From assembly GCF_900115775.1 (NCBI RefSeq), contig NZ_FOXS01000002.1:651129-715128 (forward strand): a stretch of 64,000 nucleotides of DNA. Direction: 5' to 3'. Every line of letters begins with the position of its first letter. The stretch's first letter is position 1. Source of the DNA: Hymenobacter arizonensis (GTDB lineage: Bacteria; Bacteroidota; Bacteroidia; Cytophagales; Hymenobacteraceae). Shown one piece after another: positions 18,370 to 26,800 of the stretch. The notes beneath the pieces are model-generated. The model was given only the letters and a program-made list of their open reading frames with translations. It was not told the origin of the DNA and did no database searches. Made by a program: the position numbers and the translations under genes.

Positions 18370-18377
18370 TACATTTG
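18370..18377 (+). promoter_or_regulatory. -7 element TACATTTG for a structured RNA
   Basis: A perfect TAnnTTTG match. Transcription would start at about 18381-18384, which is exactly where the closing stem of the RNA begins. No clear TTTG is present 19-23 bases upstream. Confidence 0.6.
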
Positions 18378-18380
18378 CAG

Positions 18381-18600
18381 AAATAAGAAAGGCCGCTATG
18401 CTCTCGCACAACGACCTTCCTAGGTGAATTGAGACCCTCACCACAGGCGAACTAAAGAAGAAAGGTTCGGTGCTCAGGGATTAGTTGATGAACACGGTTT
18501 ATGAAACCGGCCCTGACTCCTTAATGCCGTATATGTTGGCGGCAACCCCATTCTTATTTAGTTCCGAGCCGCCCCCGAACCACCGGGGGCGGTTTTTTTT
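18381..18600 (+). ncRNA. Candidate structured non-coding RNA (unidentified)
   Basis: A predicted transcript of about 180 nt plus a terminator tail. The ends pair: AAATAAGAA (18381-18389) with TTCTTATTT (18551-18559), and GCCGC (18392-18396) with GCGGC (18539-18543). Inside are two arms. Arm A pairs GCAC (18406-18409) with GTGC (18470-18473) and CGACCTT (18412-18418) with AAGGTTCG (18462-18469), and has an inner hairpin GGTGA/TCACC. Arm B pairs TCAGGG (18474-18479) with CCCTGA (18511-18516), and has an inner hairpin GGTTT/AAACC (18496-18508). A -7 element precedes it and a strong terminator follows. The length and closed ends recall 6S RNA, but the branched layout is not typical and I cannot assign a family. 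No convincing reading frame is present. Confidence 0.65.
18569..18600 (+). terminator. Strong intrinsic terminator of the structured RNA
   Basis: CCGCCCCCG (18569-18577) pairs with CGGGGGCGG (18584-18592) around a 6-base loop, followed by eight Ts. It lies between the RNA and the stop of the convergent gene at 18613. Confidence 0.92.
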
Positions 18601-18612
18601 GTTCTTGTCTAG

Positions 18613-19266
18613 TTAAGATTTTGTTGAATTTAAATCGAGCTCACGGACAGCATCTTGATGCTGCGGTTTGATGTTTCCATGTTCGTCGAACCATTCGGCG
18701 CTAATAAAGTGGAAATCAACTTTATTGTGTAGAGAAGCTACTTTTCTTGCCCCTCCAGTTTTCACAACTCGCGAAACTTGAGGAGCCACTTGTATTAGGG
18801 CCGTTTTTACGTCTGGCTTAAAGTCAGGCTCTTCTTCAAAAATAGCTTGGACAACAGAGCTAGCTCCTTTGAAAGTATCAAAGCCATACTTTGAGGGGTT
18901 ACGTAAGACAAACCTTATTTTGTCTAAATAAGACCAGTTAGGGTCATATTTGCCAACTTGCGCTGAGTTCGTTAGCAAGGAGTTGTGATTAATGCCCCCA
19001 GGAGTGTATTGTAGTGCGAATGCTGGCAGGTTATGAGCTTTTTCTGAAGTAGAGCCAGAAGAAGGCACAGCATTAAGGCCAAATAATTTGAGCTTGCTTT
19101 CGCAATCAAGGACATACTGATTTGCCTTTTCCAATGCAGCATCAATAGCTGCTTTTGTTTCCATCAAGCTATTCTGGGCTTGGCGAGCTTCCACCAATTT
19201 TTTTCCTAGAAATGTTGCGAGGTCTTCCTCTAGCTTGCCTTCAAAACGTGGGGTTTCATACGCCAT
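18613..19266 (-). CDS. Orphan coiled-coil / winged-helix-like protein
   Basis: A 217-residue protein from the ATG at 19266 (MAYETPRFEG). Residues about 10-60 look coiled-coil (LVEARQAQNSLMETKAAIDA). A loop rich in Ser, Gly and Asn follows. The C-terminal 100 residues resemble a winged-helix domain: YLDKIRFVLRNPSKYGF, then an EPDFKPDVKTALIQVAPQV helix pair, then EWFDEHGNIKP, a phrase seen at the end of such domains in mobile-element proteins. I recognise no specific family. The gene has a lower GC content than its neighbours and lies between the two halves of a broken methyltransferase gene, which suggests recent acquisition. It has a near-ideal promoter and faces the structured RNA tail to tail. 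Confidence 0.75.
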   Translation of the reverse strand: MAYETPRFEGKLEEDLATFLGKKLVEARQAQNSLMETKAAIDAALEKANQYVLDCESKLKLFGLNAVPSSGSTSEKAHNLPAFALQYTPGGINHNSLLTNSAQVGKYDPNWSYLDKIRFVLRNPSKYGFDTFKGASSVVQAIFEEEPDFKPDVKTALIQVAPQVSRVVKTGGARKVASLHNKVDFHFISAEWFDEHGNIKPQHQDAVRELDLNSTKS

Positions 19267-19291
19267 GACCAAGTGTCGTTATTTAACTATG

Positions 19292-19322
19292 CAAACATAC
19301 TCAGGGTAAAGGCGAATTCAAA
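19292..19322 (-). promoter_or_regulatory. Consensus Bacteroidota promoter for the orphan gene
   Basis: On the minus strand TTTG (19322-19319), a 19-base spacer and TATGTTTG (19299-19292) match the consensus TTTG-N19-TAnnTTTG exactly. The ATG at 19266 lies 25 bases after the -7 element. Confidence 0.8.
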
Positions 19323-19521
19323 CCCGCCACTTGACATTATATTTGCTCGCCTCTTGTACTCCGCTTTGGGGCGGAGGTAAAAAGCTGTTTAATCGCCCCT
19401 TTAGTCACTATTTGCCGAAATATTTATTTTGAAATTTCTTGAAAATAAAATTCTTGCTAGTCAAGTGACACAGCTCTGTCGAACTCAAGTGAGTACGAAA
19501 CCTTTTTCGAGTTTAAATTAC

Positions 19522-21240
19522 TCAGAGGACTAATCGCCTTTTGACAGGCTTCATAGGCGAGACTTGTAGGCGGTACCTAAGAGGCGGAAGCAATGTGCGT
19601 ATGTAGGGGCGGGTGGTGCCGTCCCAACGCGTGACGGGCTGGCCGTGGGCGTCGAGGCGGGGCGTGGGCGCGTCGTGGCGCAGGGCGGCGTCCTGCTGGC
19701 GGATGTTCTGGTAGGTATCGAGCAGCGGCTCGGCGAGCTGGGTGATGCCGTGGGTGCGCAGGTGCCACTGCAGGTAGCCGATGCGCAGCACCACGTCGGC
19801 AATGGCAGCGGCGCGCGGGTTCAGCTCCAGGCCCAGCAGCTGGCGCGGGCTCACGGTGGTGCCGCCCCCGAGGTCGAGCAGGCCGGTGTGGCCGAAGGCG
19901 TTGATGGCGGCCAGCACTTCGCCTTCCAACCGCTTCAGGTGTTCGAGCGTGACGTAGAGGAAGTTGCCCGAACCACAAGCCGGGTCGAGAATACGCAAGG
20001 AAGTAAGCCGAGTGAGGAAGCGCACCAGTTCCTGGCGGGCCTCGCGGGGCTGGCCTTCGTCGAGGCGGCGGGCGCTGGCGGCTTGTGCTGCCGTCCACTC
20101 GCGGCGCAGGGGCTCGAGCACGGTGGGCAGCACCAGGCGCTCCACGCAGCGGCGCGGGGTGTAGTGGGCGCCCAGGCTGTGGCGCTCCTTGGGGTCGAGG
20201 GCGCGCTCGAGCAGGGTGCCGAAGATGGCGGGCTCCACCTCGGTCCAGTCGGCCTGGACCGATTGCAGCAGCAGGGCGGCCTGGGCGGCGTTGAGGGGCA
20301 GGGCCGTGGCCTCGCGGAAAAGCTGGCCGTTGAAGCGGCGCAGGCGGGCCTTGAGGTCGGGCGAGAAGCCGCCGGTGTCCATGGTGCGCCAGATCGTGGC
20401 CAGGGCATCGGGCAGGAACTCGAGCAGCTCGGGCGTGCCGTACTGCCGCAGCATGCCCGTGAAGCTGGCCTTGGGGATGAGGCCGGTGTCTTCGGAGAAC
20501 ATCGTGAACAGGCAGCGCACCAGAAACTGGGCCACGGCATCGGTGTGGTGCCCGGCCCGCTCCAGCTGGGCCGAGAGGCGGGCCAGGCGCCCGGCCAGCT
20601 CCCGCGTAACGCGGGCGGCGCGGCGGCTGGGGTCGAGGGCGCGGGGCTCCGTCCAGATTTGGCGCAGCAGCTGGCGGGTGGCTTCATCGGCCAGGGCGGC
20701 CAGCGGCAGCCGGAAGCGGGGCTGGTCGGGGAAGGGCTGGTAGGCGTCGCCCACGCCGGCGAAGTTGGAGTACACGTCGAGGCAGTAGCCCACGTCGACC
20801 ACCAGCAGGAAGAGGGGGCGGGGCTCGTCGGGCGGCAGGGCGCGCACGTAGCCCAGGGCCTGCTGGCGGGCGGCCTGCATCATCTGCTCCCAGCGCACGG
20901 TGCCGCGCTGGGCGTGGCCCTTGCGGCGGGTTTCGGGGGCGAGGCCCAGCTCGGCGCGTTCGGCCCGCTGCTGCTGGTCGGGGGTGTCGGTGCCCTGCTT
21001 GGTTTCGAGGATGAAGCAGCCGCGCTTGTAGAGGTCAATGCGACCGGTGCTCTTTTTGGGGCCATCGGCGAAGGTGACGGCGCGCTCGAGCACGTACTGG
21101 TCGTGGGCAGGGTTATCGGTGGTGGGGTCGGGGTGCGGGACTTCGAGGAGGTCGCAGAGGTCTTGCAGAAACAGGCCGTAGTTGGCGCGCTCGGCGCCGC
21201 CGGCGGGTTGCCAGCGGGCGGCGAAGTCGGGGTAGGTCAT
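19522..21240 (-). pseudogene. 5' half of class I DNA methyltransferase / restriction enzyme
   Basis: The reading frame gives 572 residues from the ATG at 21240. The N-terminus holds a nuclease-like region (GRIDLYKRGCFILETKQG, with the D...ExK arrangement of PD-ExK enzymes). A helical region follows, then the AdoMet-binding motif I DPACGSGNF at residues 419-427, preceded by SLGAHYTPRRCVERLVLPTV, which is typical of Eco57I/MmeI-type bifunctional enzymes. After about residue 545 the sequence no longer fits the family and the frame ends in unrelated, AT-richer DNA. The catalytic NPP[FY] motif and target-recognition region are absent, so the protein should not methylate DNA. The 3' remnant is at 17863-18342. 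Whether the nuclease half is still expressed is unknown. Confidence 0.8.
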
Positions 21241-21262
21241 TTTTTGATGTTCGGGCGGGGCG

Positions 21263-21298
21263 CCTCACCCCCCGGCCCCCTCTCCGGTTGAGAGGGGG
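21263..21298. repeat. Half-copy of family A repeat
   Basis: A single CCTCACCCCCCGGCC arm, with a local hairpin CCCCCTCTC (21276-21284) / GAGAGGGGG (21290-21298). It sits in the divergent promoter region between 21240 and 21435. Confidence 0.65.
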
Positions 21299-21434
21299 AG
21301 ACGAGGCGGCGTGGATGGGATGCAAGGTAGGGGTGGGGATGCTTCTGTAATTGGTTAGGCCTTGACTATAAAAAATTTGCAAATAATTTGATAAAAATTA
21401 ATATATATTTCGACTTTATACAAACTCTGCTAGT

Positions 21435-23453
21435 ATGCACAAAACCTTTATTCTCTCCTCGCTACTGGTGTTCGGCAGCGCCGTGGGGGCACAAGCCCAG
21501 CAGGTCTTTCTGGACCAAACCACCATCGACCGCGCCGTGAAGCCGGGCGACGATTTTTACGCCTACGCCAACGGCGGCTGGCTGAAAGCCAACGAGATTC
21601 CGGCCACGGAATCGTCGTGGGGCAACGGGGTGATTCTGCGGAACAAGACCCGGGCCCGCTTGCAGGAGCTGATAACGTCCACGGCCGCCCAGAAAAACAA
21701 GCCGGGCAGCGACGCGCAAAAGTTGCAGGACTTCTACAACAGCGGCATGAACACGGCCGCCATCGACAAGCTCGGCTTTCAGCCCGTGCAGGCCGATTTG
21801 AAACGCATCGAGGCCATCAGCACCCCGCAAGGCGTCGCGACCGAGGCCGCCACGCAGCTGGCCTCGGGCTTGGGCATGGGCACGGCACCGTTGTTTAACC
21901 TGGGCAATCTGGCCGACCCAATGAGCAACGATGTTGAGATTGTAATCATGGGCCAGGGGGGCATGGGCCTGCCCAGCAAGGACTATTATACCGACGCCAG
22001 CGCAAAAGGCGTGGCCATCCGGGCCAAGTACACGGCTTACCTGCAGCAGCTGCTGGAGCTGTCGGGCACGCCCAAGGCTGCGGACCGGGCCGCGGCCATC
22101 CTGGCGCTCGAAACCCGCTTGGCCGCGGGGGCCCGCACGCCCACCGAAAACCGCAACATTCAGAAGCAGCTCAATTACTACACCCTGGACAAAGCGCAAC
22201 AGCAGTTTCCGCTGCTAGGCTTGGGCGCCACGTTCCAGAAGCTGAAGGTGGCCCCTGCTAAGTTCATCGTGGGCCAGCCCGAGTTTTTCGACGGGCTCAA
22301 CAAAGAGCTCACGGCCACGCCGCTGGCCACCTGGAAAGATTACCTGCGGGTACGGGTTCTCAGCAGCGCGGCGCCCTACCTGAGCGCGCCATTTGCGGAG
22401 GCCAGTTTCGCGTTTTACTCGACGGCTTTGGCGGGCCAAACCCAGAACCGCCCGCGCAATGAGCGGGTGGTGGCGACTACCGATGCCAAGCTTGGCGAAA
22501 TCCTGGGCAAAGTGTACGTGGAGAAATACTTCACGGCCGACGCCAAAAAACGGATGAACGAGCTGGTGCAAAACGTGGTCACGGCCTTTGCCGAGCGCAT
22601 CAAGAGCAACAGCTGGATGACGGCGGCGACCAAAGAAAAAGCTACGCAAAAGCTGAGCACCGTCAGAAGGAAGGTTGCCTACCCCGACCAGTGGCGCGAT
22701 TATTCGGCCCTCCAGATTGGCCCGAACTACTTCAGCAACGTGAAAGCCGCCACGGCGTTTGAGCTGCGCGAAAACATGAGCCGGGTGGGCAAGCCCGTCA
22801 ACCGCGACCTGTGGACTATGACGCCGCCTACGCTGAATGCGTATTACAACCCGCTGAACAACGAGATTGTGTTTCCGGCCGGCATCCTGCTGCCGCCCTT
22901 CTTCGACCCCCTGGCCGACGACGCGGTCAACTACGGCGGCATTGCCACCGTTATCGGCCACGAAATCAGCCACGGCTTCGACGACCAGGGCAGCCAGTTC
23001 GACGCGCAGGGTCGTTTCAGCAACTGGTGGACCAAGGAAGACCTGGCCAACTTCCAGGCGCGGGGCACGGCCTTGTCCAAGCAGTTCAGCCAGTACGTGG
23101 CCCTCGATACGCTGCACGTCAACGGCAAGCTCACCCTGGGCGAGAACATCGGCGACCTGTGCGGCGTGACGGTGGCCTACCAGGCGTTCAAGAAAACGCC
23201 GCAGGGCCAGGGCACCCAGCTCATCGACGGCCTCACGCCCGACCAGCGCTTCTTCCTCTCCTACGCCGCCATCTGGCGCCAAAAGGCTCGCGAGGAAAGC
23301 CAGCGCACCCAGGTGCTCACCGACCCGCACTCCCCCGCCCGGTTCCGGGTAGTTGGGCCTCTCTCGAACCTGGACGCGTTCTACACGGCCTTCAACATCA
23401 AGCAAGGCGATAAAATGTGGCGCCCGGTGAAGGACCGGGTGGTCATCTGGTAG
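21435..23453 (+). CDS. M13 family zinc endopeptidase (neprilysin-like)
   Basis: A 672-residue exported peptidase. The signal peptide covers residues 1-21 (MHKTFILSSLLVFGSAVGAQ). The mature protein starts with DQTTIDRAVKPGDDFYAYANGGWL, typical of M13. The zinc site HEISH is at residues 509-513 and the third ligand is E570 in GENIGDLCG, with D574 completing the ExxxD motif. NAYYNPLNNEIVFPAGILL, which lies before the active site in this family, is intact, and the protein ends in the usual short C-terminal tail (DRVVIW). Family members cut oligopeptides in the periplasm. It is flanked by an AT-rich upstream region and its own terminator, so it is a single-gene unit. Confidence 0.95.
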   Translation: MHKTFILSSLLVFGSAVGAQAQQVFLDQTTIDRAVKPGDDFYAYANGGWLKANEIPATESSWGNGVILRNKTRARLQELITSTAAQKNKPGSDAQKLQDFYNSGMNTAAIDKLGFQPVQADLKRIEAISTPQGVATEAATQLASGLGMGTAPLFNLGNLADPMSNDVEIVIMGQGGMGLPSKDYYTDASAKGVAIRAKYTAYLQQLLELSGTPKAADRAAAILALETRLAAGARTPTENRNIQKQLNYYTLDKAQQQFPLLGLGATFQKLKVAPAKFIVGQPEFFDGLNKELTATPLATWKDYLRVRVLSSAAPYLSAPFAEASFAFYSTALAGQTQNRPRNERVVATTDAKLGEILGKVYVEKYFTADAKKRMNELVQNVVTAFAERIKSNSWMTAATKEKATQKLSTVRRKVAYPDQWRDYSALQIGPNYFSNVKAATAFELRENMSRVGKPVNRDLWTMTPPTLNAYYNPLNNEIVFPAGILLPPFFDPLADDAVNYGGIATVIGHEISHGFDDQGSQFDAQGRFSNWWTKEDLANFQARGTALSKQFSQYVALDTLHVNGKLTLGENIGDLCGVTVAYQAFKKTPQGQGTQLIDGLTPDQRFFLSYAAIWRQKAREESQRTQVLTDPHSPARFRVVGPLSNLDAFYTAFNIKQGDKMWRPVKDRVVIW

Positions 23454-23483
23454 CTGGCCGCCAGTCGCTACACTTGGTACCGA

Positions 23484-23517
23484 GCCCCCATTCGTCAGCC
23501 GACGGGTGGGGGCTTTT
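23484..23517 (+). terminator. Intrinsic terminator of the M13 peptidase gene
   Basis: GCCCCCA (23484-23490) pairs with TGGGGGC (23507-23513) with further pairing inside, followed by TTTT. Confidence 0.8.
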
Positions 23518-23688
23518 GCTTGCGGCAAGGCGGCGCCGCTGGCTCCGGATTGACGCGCCGGAGCCTTGTTGCTTACGCGGCCACCGCATGCGTTAACTGC
23601 TGCTGGTCGGGGGAGGTCATTTCGGGGTAGAAATTGAGGCGACAGATAGTGTGCAGCTTGGTAGGCCTTGGTTCGCCCTCCGCGTCAA

Positions 23689-23802
23689 CCTCACCCCCTG
23701 ACCCCCTCTCCAAAAAAGAGGGGGCACCGGAAATGCCCGTTGCGGAATCGTCTTCACGAACCGGTGCCCCCTCTTTTTTGGAGAGGGGGTCAGGGGGTGA
23801 GG
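23689..23802. repeat. Family A inverted repeat, perfect 42-bp arms
   Basis: 23689-23730 and 23761-23802 are exact reverse complements. They carry the CCTCACCCCCTGACC outer part and the A-run / GAGGGGGCACCGG inner part. The stretch 23520-23876 has no supported gene. Confidence 0.92.
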
Positions 23803-23815
23803 TGAGCCGCGTGCG

Positions 23816-23855
23816 CAAAAAAAGCCCCGCCTGCAAATCGCAGACGGGGCTTTTT
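23816..23855 (-). terminator. Intrinsic terminator (bidirectional form)
   Basis: An A run and AGCCCCG pair with CGGGGCT and a T run, with an inner CTGC/GCAG pair. It lies 22 bases past the stop of the minus-strand DUF4394 gene. Confidence 0.85.
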
Positions 23856-23876
23856 AGCAAAAGGCAGGAGCGGAGC

Positions 23877-26800
23877 TTATTCCACTACCAAACGCTTGTT
23901 CACAGTGCCTTGCTCGGTTTGCAGGCGCAGCGTATACACGCCACGGGCTACACCGTCCAGCGAGAGGGTGCGGGCGGTGTTGCCGGCAGCCAGTGTGCTG
24001 CGCAGCACGGTCTGGCCCAGGGCGTTTATCACCTGCACTTCCGTGGCCTGGCGGGCCAGGGCGGCGGGCAGCGCGATGGACACCGCGCCACGGGCCGGGT
24101 TCGGGAACACCGATACCTGCTGAGTAAGGGCGGCTGGCGCGTTCGACAATACGGCCTGCTGGGTGAGCAGCAGCGAGAAGCGGCCGGTGCTCACGCCCGT
24201 GGCCAGCTGGAAGCTATACTCGGGCTGGGTACTCAGGTCGATGCGGGCGCCGGTCTGGGCATCGCGCAGGAAGGCGAAAGTGCCAGCGGGCAGGCGCAGC
24301 AGCTCGGCGGCACGCAGGGTGTAGGTGCCAGCCTGGCCGGCTTGCAGGCGCAGGTTCACCACTACGTCGGCGGCGGTGAGGGCGGGCAGGGCGTTCACCG
24401 AAAGGGCGGTGAGGGGCGAGGCAATTTCGCTGGCTACTAGCGGGCCGTTGCCGCCCACCAGCTTGTAAGCATCCAGGCTGGAGTCGAAACCGGCCGTAGC
24501 GGCGGCGTCGAAGTACACTACGGCTTCATCGGCCGAGCCGGTGGCGCCGCGGAGGTCGAGGCGCACCAGGGGAGCCGTGGCGGCGCTGCGCTGGAAGATG
24601 GGGCTCGCGTAGGTGGTGAGGCGGGCAGCGTTGGCGAAGGAAACCTGGCCATTATTGCTGCCGGGAGTGCTCACCCGCACAAAGAAGCCTTGGGCTACCG
24701 GAATCTGGTCGGTGCCGCCGTTGGTGCCGGTGCCGTCGGCCACGTAGGTCGAGTAGGTGCCGGCGTACTGGCCCGTCGAGCGGTACACGTACACAGCGGC
24801 GTCCACGTTGGTGCGGCCTACCAAGTCCCAGTCAATGGGCGATGGGTAGGGGTTGCCGAGCAGCTGGTAGCCCGACTCGGACTGGGTGCCGCGGCTCAGG
24901 CCGGAGGCATTGTAGGTGCCGTTGTTCAGGGTGCCTACGAAGTCCACGGTCTGCGAAGCAGGCACATTCACGGTGTAGCCGCGGGTCACTTCCATGGCGT
25001 CGCTCAGGGCGTTGGGCGAGAAAAAGCCTTTGTCGAAGTCCTGCGGTGCAGGGCTGCCGCTGGTATTCACGCGGGTTTCGTCGTAGCCGAATACCGTGGG
25101 GAAGGGCGTCACGCTGTTAGGTACAGCGGCGGTGTTATAGGCCGGGTTCACCACCGGCGTGAAGCCGGGCGTGGTAAGGTCGCCCACCGTCGAGCCGCTT
25201 ACCGGGGCCGAGTAGTGGCGGTAGCCGGGGCCGTTGTTCAGCGTAGGCGTGATGTAACGCTGCACGGTGGCGTTGCCGGCTACAGTGCCGCTGGCGTTCA
25301 CCACGTGGGCAGTGCCAGTGGCGTTGGAGAGCAGGGTCAGGTTGCCGTTCGAGGTCAGGTTGCCGTTGAGCAGCAGCACGCGCTGCACCTGCACTGGCGC
25401 AGCGGCCGTGAGGCCAGCGGGACCGGCCGTGAGGTTGTTGAAGAAGGTAGTGGTACCGCTCACGGTTTGGGCCGCTGCGCCGGCGAAGGCTACAGTGCCG
25501 GTACCAGTGCCGAGGGTGGTGCCGCCGTTGTTGGTGAGGCTGCCGCTGAGCGTGAGGGTGCCGCCGTTGGCGGTGGTGAGGGTGGCGCCGCTGGCCAGCG
25601 TAACGCCGTTGGCCTGCTGGGCGTTGCTGACCACGGGGTCATTGGCCACGTCCGGAATGGTTACGTTATCGGCGGCGGTGGGTACCTGTGCGGGCGACCA
25701 GTTGCCGGCCGTGCCCCAGTCGGTGCTCACAGCGCCGGTCCAGGTGAGGCCCGCTACCACTACGGGAGCCGGGGTGAGGAAGGCGGCCAGGCCGGTGAGG
25801 GCGCTGCCGTTGCCCACGCGGCCCAGCAAGCTGGTAGCACCGGAGGCTAGGTCGATGGTGTAAAGGTTATCGGTGGTGGTGCCGGTGAGCGAAGCCGCCA
25901 GGAAGCCCGTGTTGGTGGGAGTGGCGGGGTTGGTGAGGTCGGTGAAGATGTCAAACTCCACACCGTTGGCCACCGAAATGCCGGTGGGGCCCTGGTCTAC
26001 GTAGGTGCCGAGGTTGGCATCGGTGGAGCGCAGCAGCACATTGCGAGCCTGGTCGTAGCCGAAGAGCATGGTGCCGGTGACGGGGTTGTTGTCGTTGTTG
26101 GTGTAAGCCACGCCCGAGAGGGTGGGCGTGCCGCCCGCGCCGGTCAGGGTGCCATCCGTGATGAACGTGCCATCGGCGGGGTTCATGCGCAGGTTGGCCT
26201 GGTTCGAGGCCGAGGTGATGCGAATGCGGTCGGGCACGGGGTTGAAATCAAAGCCAATGTTGCCGGCCGTGGCGCCCAGAGGCATGGCCTGCAGGCTGCC
26301 TACCGCTGACAGAGCACCGGCAGTTGGGCCTGGGGTATATTCCAGCGTGTAGAGCTGGCCCTGTTGGGTGGTCGCATTATAGCCCAGGGCATACAACATG
26401 CCGTTGGCGGGCCGGAAATCGGTGCCCACGAGCACTTGGTCGGCGCCTAGGCCGGTGATGTTTACAGCAGTGCGAATAACGCTGGGGTTGCCCGAGTCAA
26501 ACGAAACCAGGTTGCCGCCGGCCACGCCGTAGAGCAGGCGCCCGGTCAGGGCCGCCGTGCTGTTGGGCACAGCAGTAGGGGCTAGCACCGCCGAGATGTC
26601 GCGCACCGGAATGCCCAGGCCGATGGTGCCCACCAGCGTGGTGGCTGCCGTAGCCAGGTCGAGGGTGTAGAGGTTGCTGGCGGTAGCGCCGCCGGGGTTG
26701 GCCGTCAGGAAGGCGCGGTTCAGCGAGGCGCTGGCATCAAAGTAGATGTCGAGGTCAACCAGGGCGTTGGCTTGGTTCAGCGCAATGCCCAGGCCGGTAG

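Noticed and set aside
18401-18560. tmRNA, SRP RNA or RNase P RNA as identity for the structured RNA
   Set aside because: No tRNA-like ends or tag-coding frame, no SRP tetraloop pattern, and too short for RNase P RNA.
19645-21291. 548-codon plus-strand open frame opposite the methyltransferase 5' half
   Set aside because: It is a shadow of the high-GC minus-strand gene; its composition (Val, Gly, Gln, Ala) is typical of antisense frames in this genome.
23573-23860. 95-codon minus-strand frame
   Set aside because: Most of it is the translation of a family A inverted repeat (LTSPPDPLSKKEGAP and its mirror), so it is not an independent gene.
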